32,003 bases of DNA from Comamonadaceae bacterium (GCA_947447235.1 CANFJA010000004.1:1-32003), one strand, 5' to 3'. Shown: positions 7,986 to 15,355, numbered from the stretch's first letter. Notes: a model not told the origin generated them from the letters alone. Numbers and translations are program-made.

Positions 7986-8195
7986 TCATGCGTCAGGATC
8001 GTCGGTGTTTTTATTTTTTCTTTTGAGGAAAATTTTGTAGAGGGCATAGACCGCGAGCACGGCAGCCAACCCACACACCACCACCTCAGCCAACGTCATC
8101 TCTTGAACGAACCACTCGAGATAGTCGTAGGTCGAGAGTGGCGTGTAGACGTCGGGGTTTTCTTGCTTGTATTTTTGGTAAGCGCCGTTGTCCAT
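7986..8195 (-). CDS. Small single-pass membrane protein, unknown function
   Basis: A 69-residue protein I cannot assign to a family. An acidic/aromatic N-terminus (MDNGAYQKYKQENPDVYTPL, then DYLEWFVQEMT) precedes one hydrophobic helix (LAEVVVCGLAAVLAVYALYKIF) and a basic KRKNKN stop-transfer end, so the N-terminus is probably periplasmic. It starts 20 bases after the stop of a channel gene and ends 27 bases before ureD, both on the same strand. The position suggests a role with the channels, for instance as an auxiliary subunit, but this is guesswork from context. Confidence 0.65.
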   Translation of the reverse strand: MDNGAYQKYKQENPDVYTPLSTYDYLEWFVQEMTLAEVVVCGLAAVLAVYALYKIFLKRKNKNTDDPDA

Positions 8196-8215
8196 AGGGG
8201 TAGGTCCGTGTGAAT

Positions 8216-9181
8216 TTAGGATTGTTTGTTGGCCGCTGCGATGTGCTTTTCTTCTTCCATCTGTGTGACGATGGATTGCACTTGTTCGTCGGACATGCCG
8301 AGTTTTGCTTGCATCAATTTGAGTTTGGCTTGCTCTTCTTCGGTGACCACACCGTCTGCCAGCGCAGAGCGCACTTCCATTTCATACATGGCCTGGCGTC
8401 GTTCAACTTGCGCGGTGTAAGCCGTTGCGACCACACCGGTCAAGATGGCGGCCAGTGCGATGGACAAGATTTGCGTGAGGATGACCAGCATCGTTCCTAA
8501 AAATGTTACCGGGTCCACATTGCCCCAGCCCGAGACGATGGTGATGACAAACCAGTGCATGGCCGCGGGAATAGAGGGAAAGACGTCGGGCTGCTCATGG
8601 CCTTCGATGATGTAGATCAGCGAGGAAAACAGCAAGCAACTGATGAACAGTAAGAAGACAGCCGAAGAGAAAGAGTCTTTCTCGGCTTTCACGGCGGCCA
8701 CCATGTCTTCAAAGGCACTGTTGTAGCGTGAGAGTTTGAAAATTCGCATCAGCCGAAACATGCGCAGCACGCGAAGATCGGCGCCAGGGAGCAGCAGCTG
8801 CAAGTAAAACGGCACTGTGCTGACAAAGTCGATGATGCCGTAGAAGCTGAATACATATTCCTTGCGACCTTGCCATGCTGTGCCGCCACTGTGGCTGTAT
8901 TTTTCGCTGTACGACCAAACGCGCAACACAAACTCAACCGAGAACACGGCCACGCTGAAGACGTCAAAAGCATGGAACTCGCGTTCGAAAGCCTCATGGA
9001 TTTCAGGTACCGACTCCAAGATGATGCCAATCACATTGGCCACCACCAAAAGGGCGATAAAAATTTCAACAAAGTGGCTGTACTTGTCGGGTACGGCACC
9101 TTCCATGATTTCGTAGGTACGGCGCTTGATACGCTGGAGCATGGAGGGGGTGGGAGCTGCTGGATTCATGATGGCGCTCAC
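8216..9181 (-). CDS. Voltage-gated ion channel superfamily protein with SGWGN filter
   Basis: A six-helix channel subunit of 321 residues from a GTG at 9181 that overlaps the preceding stop (GTGA); the ATG at 9169 is an alternative with GAG upstream. S1 is at about 38-56, S2 71-89 with Glu83, S3 110-128 with Asp118. S4 is at 134-151 with a charge every third residue (RVLRMFRLMRIFK), S5 at 171-192, S6 at 227-254. The filter is TIVSGWGN (214-221), one residue shorter than the K+ channel TxTTVGYGD and with Trp for Tyr and Asn for Asp. A C-terminal module, ADGVVTEEEQ onward, is shared with the two neighbours. Ion selectivity cannot be read from the sequence. It is a paralogue of the next gene upstream. 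Confidence 0.85.
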   Translation of the reverse strand: MSAIMNPAAPTPSMLQRIKRRTYEIMEGAVPDKYSHFVEIFIALLVVANVIGIILESVPEIHEAFEREFHAFDVFSVAVFSVEFVLRVWSYSEKYSHSGGTAWQGRKEYVFSFYGIIDFVSTVPFYLQLLLPGADLRVLRMFRLMRIFKLSRYNSAFEDMVAAVKAEKDSFSSAVFLLFISCLLFSSLIYIIEGHEQPDVFPSIPAAMHWFVITIVSGWGNVDPVTFLGTMLVILTQILSIALAAILTGVVATAYTAQVERRQAMYEMEVRSALADGVVTEEEQAKLKLMQAKLGMSDEQVQSIVTQMEEEKHIAAANKQS

Positions 9182-10089
9182 TCGATGGCAGATGATTTGT
9201 TTTTGGCGCGCAGCATCATGGCTTCAACTTGCTCGTCGGTGAGCCTGTAGTGCGCTTGCAAGCGCTTGAGGGTGTCTTGTTCTTCGTCGGAGACATTGCC
9301 GTCTGAGAACACTTCACGCAACTGTGCTTCAAAGGCGGCTTTCTTACGCGCGACTTGGTTGGAGAAGGCCGACGCCACGATACCCGTCATGATGGCGGCC
9401 ATACACACCCCGAGGAAACCGGTGATGAGTGCAATGGTCTCACCGGCTTTGGTCATGGGTTCGACGTTGCCGTAACCTGAGGTGATGGTGACGATGGCCC
9501 AGTAAATGGAGTGCGGGATGGTGCCAAAAAACTCGGGCTGATGATGGCCTTCGGCGAAGTGCATCAACGATGCAGAAACGATGGTGGCGATGGTGAGTAA
9601 GAAGACGGCCGAACCAAAGGCTTGACGCTCTGAGTAAACGGCATGAAACAAATCTTGCAGGGCGGTGTTGTATTTGGACAGTTTCAAAATCCGCAGCAGT
9701 CGCAGCACACGCAAGATGCGCAAATCAAGTGCGGGGAAGAACATGTGCAAGTAATGCGGCATGGTGGCAAAGAAGTCGACCAAACCAAACGGGCTGAACA
9801 TGTACTGGAATCGACCTTTCCATGAGCCACCGTTCTCGCTGTCGTACTTTGCGCCTAAGGACCAGACGCGGGCGATGTATTCGACCGTGAAGAACATCAC
9901 ACTCCAGAACTCGAGCTCATGGAAAAACTCTTTGAATTCAGCGTGAATTTCAGGGACGGAGTCAAGAATCACCGCCGAGCAGTTGACCAACACCACCACG
10001 GTGATGAGCCACTCGACGTAGCGACTGGCCGTGTGATTGGGCGAGCCGTCTAATATTTCCATCAGAGTGGTCTTGAAACCTTTTGTCAT
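9178..10089 (-). CDS. Voltage-gated ion channel superfamily protein with SGYGN filter
   Basis: A 303-residue six-helix channel. S1 is at about 27-43, S2 60-78 (Glu70), S3 100-118 (Asp105). S4 is at 121-138 with R124, R127, R130, R133 and K136; S5 is at 156-178 and S6 at 218-244. The pore loop reads WAIVTITSGYGNVEP. Aligned with the K+ channel WAVVTMTTVGYGDMYP it lacks one residue before GYG and has Asn in place of Asp. The C-terminus carries SDGNVSDEEQ (262-271) and the following helices, colinear with the other two channels. Its stop overlaps the start of the next channel gene. It lies 111 bases after the two-sensor channel, and that gap contains a strong hairpin. Confidence 0.87.
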   Translation of the reverse strand: MTKGFKTTLMEILDGSPNHTASRYVEWLITVVVLVNCSAVILDSVPEIHAEFKEFFHELEFWSVMFFTVEYIARVWSLGAKYDSENGGSWKGRFQYMFSPFGLVDFFATMPHYLHMFFPALDLRILRVLRLLRILKLSKYNTALQDLFHAVYSERQAFGSAVFLLTIATIVSASLMHFAEGHHQPEFFGTIPHSIYWAIVTITSGYGNVEPMTKAGETIALITGFLGVCMAAIMTGIVASAFSNQVARKKAAFEAQLREVFSDGNVSDEEQDTLKRLQAHYRLTDEQVEAMMLRAKNKSSAIE

Positions 10090-10137
10090 TGCGATGGTCT
10101 AACGAAATAAATGAATGGAAAGAATGAATAAGCAGCA

Positions 10138-10162
10138 GCGGTCACGCGCCACGCGTGACCGC
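10138..10162. repeat. Perfect inverted repeat (hairpin) inside the channel operon
   Basis: Two 11-base arms, GCGGTCACGCG and CGCGTGACCGC, are separated by CCA. No U-tract follows on either strand, so it does not look like a normal intrinsic terminator. It lies between two channel genes and may act in RNA processing, attenuation or as a protein site. A CGGCGGG followed by seven T on the minus strand (10184-10197) has no stem partner. Confidence 0.7.
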
Positions 10163-10200
10163 TTGGTCAGGAGATCTTTAAAAAAACCCGCCGATGTTTA

Positions 10201-11844
10201 TCAAGCCTTACCTTGAATTTTGTGCCACAAATCAAGTTCGTTTGATGACAGTCGTGCATGTTGTTGCGCGGCTTCTTCAAATTTCGCTTCATCGATTTGC
10301 ACGCCGAGTTGCCGAATTTGCCCCAGTAATACTTTGTAGTGTTCCACGGCCAAGGCTGGGTTTTCGGCAATTTTGTGGATCGGCAGTGGATTGCGCTCTT
10401 CGAGCTCATGCTCTTTGATCACGACTTCGATCAATTTGTTCACTTCTTCCACCGTCAGGTGCAATCGTTTCGCTTCTGAACGAATGATGGCCGCTTCATC
10501 ATCACTGATGTGACCATCTTTCAAAATGGCAAACAGGTTGGCTTTCAACTGATCGCGTTCTTTGACCAATTCATCGCTGAAGGCCGAGGCCAACAAAGCC
10601 GCTGGGATAGCAAAGATACCAATGCCCATCAGCGCCAAGATACTGGTCATGGCGCGTCCCATCGGTGTGACGGGTGAAATGTCGCCATAGCCCACAGATG
10701 CCAAAGTAATTACCGCCCAGTAGATAGAGGTCGGGATGTTTTCAAACTTCTCGGGCTGCGCATCGTATTCAAACAAGTAGCCCAAGCTCGCGGTCAAGAC
10801 CAAGAGCAGCATCATGATGAAGGTGGCGGCTCCCATGACCGGCCATTCGCGCACGACGACCTTCACCAGCACGGCGGTGGCATCGCTGCCGCGTGTGAGT
10901 TTGAGCAGTCGCGCCAAACGGAAGACCCGCAAGAAGCGCAAGTCGATCAAATGGTGCAAAAACACTTCCAAGAAGAAGGGCAAGATCGCCAAAAAGTCGA
11001 TGAATGTGGATGGTGACTTGGCTTGTTTGAGTCGTCCAAGGAACGAGCCTTTGTAACCTGGCTCTTCTACGCAAGAGTAAATGCGCATGCAATATTCAAC
11101 GGTGAAGATGGCAACCGCTACCGCATCTAGGATCACAAATTGCAGATGCAAGATGTAGTTGATGCTCTTGACCGATTCCAAAATCACGGCCAGCACAGAC
11201 AAGATCACCCACACACCAATGAACACTTCAAAAATGTGTTGCATGGTGCCGCCGTAGTTGCTTGGGAACACCAAGGCGTGCACTTTTTGGCGGAAGGTTC
11301 GGTTTTTGTTGAGCTCTTTGAACTCGGAGATGGCGGGAATCAAGACGCGGAACAGCTTCATGATTCGCAACAGTCGCAGGAATCGCAACACGCGCAGATC
11401 AATGGGAATGAAGGCTTGCAAATAGAAAGGCGCAACAGCCAGGAAGTCAATGATGGCAAACGGGCTGGTCACGAAGCCCAAGCGTGCGTTTTTGCGGGAT
11501 TTGAATTCTTCGTCTTCAGGCGCTAAATAAAAGCGCAGGACATATTCAATGGTGAACACGGCCACTGAGAAGATGTCGAAGAATTCAAACCACATACGGT
11601 AGGGCTCGAACACAGCAGGCACGTGCTCGAACATCAACGTGAACAAGTTGATGATGATCAGGTAGCTGATCCACTTGTCTAAGTCTTTTTGAAAGTTACC
11701 GGGAATATTGGGATCAAGCAACCATGAGTACAACCACTTGCGCATGGGCAAATTGCGGTCGATGTTGGCCTCATGGTCTTGGCCCAGGATGGCTTGAACG
11801 TCGAGATCTTCTAAGAATTTATCTTGTTTGGATTGTGTTTGCAT
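10201..11844 (-). CDS. Channel protein with two voltage-sensor domains and one K+-type pore
   Basis: A 547-residue membrane protein. Sensor 1 has S1 at about 57-73, S2 86-107 (Glu100), S3 124-143 (Asp133) and S4 148-168 (R151, R154, R157, R160, K163, R166). Sensor 2 has S1 at 205-223, S2 235-256 (Glu250), S3 280-298 (Asp283) and S4 301-317 (R303, R306, R309, R312, K315). Only sensor 2 is followed by S5 (335-358), a canonical filter TLASVGYGD (380-388) and S6 (397-423). The tail carries KDGHISDDEA (442-451), the module shared by the neighbours, plus about 70 further residues. GAGG lies six bases before the ATG. The 4+6 helix layout is unlike a typical Kv channel (6) or a two-pore channel (6+6). 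It starts 8 bases after the stop of the 196-residue protein gene. Confidence 0.88.
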   Translation of the reverse strand: MQTQSKQDKFLEDLDVQAILGQDHEANIDRNLPMRKWLYSWLLDPNIPGNFQKDLDKWISYLIIINLFTLMFEHVPAVFEPYRMWFEFFDIFSVAVFTIEYVLRFYLAPEDEEFKSRKNARLGFVTSPFAIIDFLAVAPFYLQAFIPIDLRVLRFLRLLRIMKLFRVLIPAISEFKELNKNRTFRQKVHALVFPSNYGGTMQHIFEVFIGVWVILSVLAVILESVKSINYILHLQFVILDAVAVAIFTVEYCMRIYSCVEEPGYKGSFLGRLKQAKSPSTFIDFLAILPFFLEVFLHHLIDLRFLRVFRLARLLKLTRGSDATAVLVKVVVREWPVMGAATFIMMLLLVLTASLGYLFEYDAQPEKFENIPTSIYWAVITLASVGYGDISPVTPMGRAMTSILALMGIGIFAIPAALLASAFSDELVKERDQLKANLFAILKDGHISDDEAAIIRSEAKRLHLTVEEVNKLIEVVIKEHELEERNPLPIHKIAENPALAVEHYKVLLGQIRQLGVQIDEAKFEEAAQQHARLSSNELDLWHKIQGKA

Positions 11845-11852
11845 GGCAGACC

Positions 11853-12443
11853 TCAGAATTCAAATTCAGCAACTTTGATGGCGTAGCCACCTTTGTCACA
11901 TACCGACAAGCGCAGCTGCATCTTGTAGTCAATGGCGTCGGTTTCAACCAACTGCGACGCTACAAAGGGCGTGGCTGAACCAGGAGGGGTGGGCATGAGA
12001 TCTTCCAACAAGATTGCGCCCATCAAGGTGCGGTCTGAAGGAACGCAAGCCGCCACGAAGTGGGGGGGCGCGTTGAAGAAGGGATTGATTTGGTCTTTCA
12101 ATTCCGTTGAGGTGCTCATGATGTGAGCCAAACATGCGCCCCACGTGCCGGGTGTGTCCGCCTTGGCATTAGCCGGTGGCTTGACGCCACCTTGACAAGC
12201 AGGATGCTGAGTGTCGGATTCAAAGCGTGTGGTGCCGGTTTCGGTCAACCAAGCCACCCATGCCTCGCCATTGCTTTTGCTGGTTTCGGTTTTGATGGCC
12301 TCTTTGTAGTTGACAACACCCAACAGGGTGACAGCAATCACAACCAAAACCAAAAAGGCCATAAAGAGTTTGTCGGTCGAGCTGGGGCCGAGTGGTCGGC
12401 TCTCGGATGCGTGGTCTGTTGAAGATGCCATGGGGATCGCCAT
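11853..12443 (-). CDS. Membrane-anchored Cys-containing protein of unknown function, first in channel operon
   Basis: A 196-residue protein I do not recognise. A Ser-rich cytoplasmic N-terminus precedes one hydrophobic helix (KLFMAFLVLVVIAVTLLGVVNY, about residues 25-46). The rest is predicted extracytoplasmic and contains four cysteines in the contexts HPACQGG, GACLAH, AACVPS and SVCDKGG, compatible with two disulfides. The C-terminus ends KVAEFEF. Neither the ATG at 12443 nor the in-frame ATG at 12431 has a clear ribosome-binding site. It is the promoter-proximal gene and ends eight bases before the two-sensor channel gene. An extracytoplasmic sensor or channel partner is a reasonable guess, no more. 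Confidence 0.7.
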   Translation of the reverse strand: MAIPMASSTDHASESRPLGPSSTDKLFMAFLVLVVIAVTLLGVVNYKEAIKTETSKSNGEAWVAWLTETGTTRFESDTQHPACQGGVKPPANAKADTPGTWGACLAHIMSTSTELKDQINPFFNAPPHFVAACVPSDRTLMGAILLEDLMPTPPGSATPFVASQLVETDAIDYKMQLRLSVCDKGGYAIKVAEFEF

Positions 12444-12501
12444 TCAAGTAAAGGAAATCCGACGCGTCTAGCGAGGTAGAGAGCCGGGCGAAAGGGTTTT
12501 G

Positions 12502-12532
12502 ATGATATTCGCAAATTTTGCGAATTTGTCAA
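12502..12532 (-). promoter_or_regulatory. Candidate MerR-type promoter with spacer dyad for the channel operon
   Basis: On the minus strand a perfect -35 TTGACA (12532-12527) and a -10 TATCAT (12507-12502) are 19 bases apart. That is too long for a normal sigma-70 spacer. The spacer is filled by a perfect 19-base dyad (12507-12525; arms ATTCGCAAA and TTTGCGAAT around one base), centred within one base of the spacer centre. This geometry is the hallmark of promoters activated by MerR-family regulators. Transcription would start near 12494. No merR gene is in the window. Confidence 0.6.
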
Positions 12533-12584
12533 TTTAACGCTTGAAATTGCATGTACTCACATGGAGCAGTGAGTAGTTAAGGAT

Positions 12585-12616
12585 TCAAAAAACTGTTTTA
12601 TCAAACAGTTTTTTGA
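12585..12616. terminator. Bidirectional intrinsic terminator after the ABC importer operon
   Basis: A perfect 14-bp stem, TCAAAAAACTGTTT with AAACAGTTTTTTGA, closes a 4-base loop. The A/T tracts give a U-run on both strands. It lies 11 bases past the stop of the permease gene on the minus strand and insulates that operon from the channel operon promoter. Confidence 0.8.
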
Positions 12617-12627
12617 TGTGTGAAATA

Positions 12628-13395
12628 TCAGTGATTTTGCGAGCTGCGGTGAGCCCACGCCGTGGTGTGTTTTTCGACGTAACTGAACAACTCATACATC
12701 ACCATGGCCATGGCACCCACCACAACCAGACCGGCAAAGGCCAGGCCCATTTGCATGGCGGATCCTGCAGAAATCAGCAAATAGCCAATGCCTTCGTTGG
12801 CAGCGGTCATCTCTGACACCGTGGTGCCCACAAAGGCCAGTGTGATGGCCACTTTGAGGGACCCATAAAAGTAGGGCATGGAGCGTGGCAGGCCCACTTT
12901 GACCAGCACGTCCCAGCGCTTGGCACCCAAAACGCGCAACACGTCTTCCAGCTCAGGCTCCAAGGTGGCCAAGCCTGTGGCAATGTTGACCATGATGGGA
13001 AAGAAGCTGATCAAAAAAGCGGTCAAGATGGCAGGTCCCACACCGATGCCAAACCACACCACCAAGATGGGCACAAAGGCTGCTTTTGGCAAGGCGTTGA
13101 AACCCGTCATCAAGGGGTAGACCGCGGCGTAAGCAGTGCGTGAGCTGCCAACGACAAAGCCCAACAACACGCCCACCACAATGGCAATGCCAAAACCCGC
13201 CATGGTGACCCAGTAGGTGCGCCAAGCATGGGCGGCAATGACCTCGCGAAACTCCACCATTTGTTCCCAAATCCGCAATGGGCTTGGAAAGACAAATTCA
13301 GAGACAGAAAAAACAGTGCACAAGCCTTGCCAAGAGATCAGGGTGAGGATCAGCAGCGCCCATGGCGACCAACGTTCGATTTGTTTTTGATTCAT
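12628..13395 (-). CDS. NitT/TauT-family ABC transporter permease
   Basis: Inner-membrane permease of the SsuC/TauC/NrtB type, 255 residues, about six transmembrane segments. The EAA-like cytoplasmic loop is visible as LEDVLRVLGAKRWDVLVKVGLPRSMPYF near residues 150-177. Typical family segments are FPSPLRIWEQM near the N-terminus and GFNALPKAAFVPILVVWFG. It is the last gene of a binding protein, ATPase, permease operon and is followed by a strong terminator. The substrate is not evident from the permease itself. Confidence 0.9.
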   Translation of the reverse strand: MNQKQIERWSPWALLILTLISWQGLCTVFSVSEFVFPSPLRIWEQMVEFREVIAAHAWRTYWVTMAGFGIAIVVGVLLGFVVGSSRTAYAAVYPLMTGFNALPKAAFVPILVVWFGIGVGPAILTAFLISFFPIMVNIATGLATLEPELEDVLRVLGAKRWDVLVKVGLPRSMPYFYGSLKVAITLAFVGTTVSEMTAANEGIGYLLISAGSAMQMGLAFAGLVVVGAMAMVMYELFSYVEKHTTAWAHRSSQNH

Positions 13396-13414
13396 GGTGC
13401 TTGATTCTTGTTGT

Positions 13415-14239
13415 TTATGGCTCTATGACTGCGGTGGTTTTTCGAATGGCGCCGATGTGCCCGCGCAGTTCATGGACGATGTCGGTGAACTCGGGCGTGT
13501 AAGTCACCTCCAAGTCGCGCGGACGGGGCAGATCGATGTTGCGTTTGACAACAAAGCGACCGGGACTCTTGCTCATCACATACACCGTGTCGGCCAAGAA
13601 AACCGATTCACGCAAGTCATGTGTGACCAAGATGACATTGAACTTTTGCTCTGTCCATAAGTCGCGCAAGGTGCACCAGAGTTCTTCACGTGTGAAGGCG
13701 TCGAGTGCGCCAAACGGTTCGTCAAGCAGCAGCATCTTGGGTTCATGGATCAGCGCACGGCAAATGCTGGCACGCTGTTGCATGCCGCCTGAGAGCTGCC
13801 AAGGAAATTTGCGCTCATACCCGCCCAAGCCGACCGTCTGCAAAAGCTGGATGGCGCGTGCCTCGTACTCTGCCTTTTTGGCTTTGAAGTTGGAACGGTA
13901 GGGTTCCACAATTTCCAGCGGCAGCAACACGTTGTCAAGCGTGGTGCGCCAAGGCAGCAGCGATGAGGCTTGAAAAGCCATGCCACTGATTTTGAGAGGA
14001 CCGTTGACTGCTTGACCGTCGACCAAGATCTCGCCTCGGCTTGGTTTGCGAAGGCCTGTGGTGAGCTTCATGAAGGTAGATTTGCCACAGCCCGAGGGGC
14101 CCACAATGGCGATGAACTCGCCTTGCTTGACCTGTAGGTTGATGTCTTCTACCGCGAAGTGGTTTTGTGCCAGCAGCTCGTCGTTGTAGGCGAGCCAGAC
14201 ATTTTTGAATTCGACGAAGTTGTCAGCAGAGGCAGTCAT
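13415..14239 (-). CDS. NitT/TauT-family ABC transporter ATP-binding protein
   Basis: Cytoplasmic ATPase (SsuB/TauB/NrtD type), 274 residues. Walker A is GPSGCGKST (about 47-55), the Q-loop is MAFQASSLLPWRT, the signature is LSGGMQQRASICRAL, Walker B is MLLLDEPFGALD, and the H-loop is VILVTHDLRESV. It lies 14 bases after the binding-protein gene and 19 before the permease gene. It energises import by the neighbouring permease. Confidence 0.92.
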   Translation of the reverse strand: MTASADNFVEFKNVWLAYNDELLAQNHFAVEDINLQVKQGEFIAIVGPSGCGKSTFMKLTTGLRKPSRGEILVDGQAVNGPLKISGMAFQASSLLPWRTTLDNVLLPLEIVEPYRSNFKAKKAEYEARAIQLLQTVGLGGYERKFPWQLSGGMQQRASICRALIHEPKMLLLDEPFGALDAFTREELWCTLRDLWTEQKFNVILVTHDLRESVFLADTVYVMSKSPGRFVVKRNIDLPRPRDLEVTYTPEFTDIVHELRGHIGAIRKTTAVIEP

Positions 14240-14253
14240 TGGGCGGTGATCGC

Positions 14254-15288
14254 TTATTTCTTAGGCTTGGGTAAAACGTCGAGTTCTTTGGCGGTGGGCA
14301 AGAAACTGCCATTCCAGATGATGTCGGCATTGACGCGGTTTTTGGTGTTGAACGCATCAGACACCTGCGACGCCATCAGCGACAAGCGCGGGCCTTTGAT
14401 TTGACCAAAGCCTTCTGCGCGCGCGTCTGGGCTGTTGATCACGGTGTCGATGGCCAGTTGCAAGCGACGTGTTTCAAGTTCGGTGTTGATGATGCCGTCG
14501 CGTGCCTTGACCGTTTCAATGGCCGCTTTGGGATCGGCAATCACATCTTTCATGCCTTTGGCGAATGCCGACAAGAAGGCCTTGATGGCTGCAGGATTCT
14601 CTTTGATCAACTTGGGACTGGCGATGATCGCGTTGCCATACAGCTTGACGCCGTAGTCGGGGTATTGCAAGACGACCACATCTTCGGCTTTGACGCCTCG
14701 GGCTTCGATGTTGAGCAGGGATGTGAAGGTGAAGCCTGTGATGGCGTCTACGTCACCACGAACCAGCATGGTTTCACGCAAAGGTGGATCCATCGCTGTC
14801 CAGGCCACGTTGCCGATGTTGTTGGCCTTGGCGAAGATGGGAAACGCCCGACGACCTGCGTCAAAGACGGGGGCACCGAGTTTTTTACCCGCCAAGTCAG
14901 CAGGCGTTTTGATGCCTGATTTTTTCAGGGCCATCACCGAGGCTGGGGTGTTGTTGTAGACCATCATCACGGCCACAGGCTTGTTGGGCGCGTCTGGGTT
15001 GTTGGCGTTGAATTCCATCAAGGCAGCCAAGTCAGCAAAACCCATGTCGTAGGTGCCTGAAGCCACACGCGTCACAGCGCCACCCGAACCGTTGCCGGCA
15101 TCGACGGTCACGTCGAGTTTGGCGTCTTTGAAATAACCTTTGGCCACAGGCACCAAAAACAAGGCGGCGGGGCCTTCAAAGCGCCAGTCGAGTTGGAACT
15201 TGATGGGGGTGGTTTGGGCTTGCGCCAAACCAAAGCTGGCTGTCAAGGCCAAGCTGAGGCCGGTTTTGAGAAATGTGCGTTTGATCAT
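14254..15288 (-). CDS. NMT1/THI5-like ABC transporter substrate-binding protein
   Basis: Periplasmic binding protein, 344 residues. The start is ATG 15288, with AGGAG upstream and a Sec signal peptide at residues 1-24 (MIKRTFLKTGLSLALTASFG, ending AQA). The mature part opens TPIKFQLDWRFEGPAALFLV and has the NMT1/SsuA-like segments GYFKDAKLDVTVDAGNGSG and DMGFADLAALMEFN. The substrate is unknown. Relatives bind pyrimidines such as thiamin precursors, sulfonates, nitrate or nucleobase-like compounds. The sigma-54/NtrC promoter and the adjacent purine permease favour a nitrogen source. Confidence 0.88.
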   Translation of the reverse strand: MIKRTFLKTGLSLALTASFGLAQAQTTPIKFQLDWRFEGPAALFLVPVAKGYFKDAKLDVTVDAGNGSGGAVTRVASGTYDMGFADLAALMEFNANNPDAPNKPVAVMMVYNNTPASVMALKKSGIKTPADLAGKKLGAPVFDAGRRAFPIFAKANNIGNVAWTAMDPPLRETMLVRGDVDAITGFTFTSLLNIEARGVKAEDVVVLQYPDYGVKLYGNAIIASPKLIKENPAAIKAFLSAFAKGMKDVIADPKAAIETVKARDGIINTELETRRLQLAIDTVINSPDARAEGFGQIKGPRLSLMASQVSDAFNTKNRVNADIIWNGSFLPTAKELDVLPKPKK

Positions 15289-15339
15289 GGGGATGCTCCT
15301 GTTAGGCGAATTGGTGAACACAGTTGTATGCACAGGTCT

Positions 15340-15355
15340 TGCAATAAGGGTGCCA
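15340..15355 (-). promoter_or_regulatory. Sigma-54 (-24/-12) promoter of the NitT/TauT-type importer
   Basis: On the minus strand the sequence is C then TGGCAC-CCTTA-TTGCA. It matches the -24 and -12 consensus elements exactly, with correct spacing. The predicted start of transcription is near 15329, about 40 bases before the start codon of the binding-protein gene. It is the second sigma-54 promoter in the window and resembles the one before urtA. Confidence 0.83.

Noticed and set aside
10184-10200. T-run after CGGCGGG on the minus strand as a terminator of the two-sensor channel gene
   Set aside because: No complementary arm precedes it, so no stem can form.
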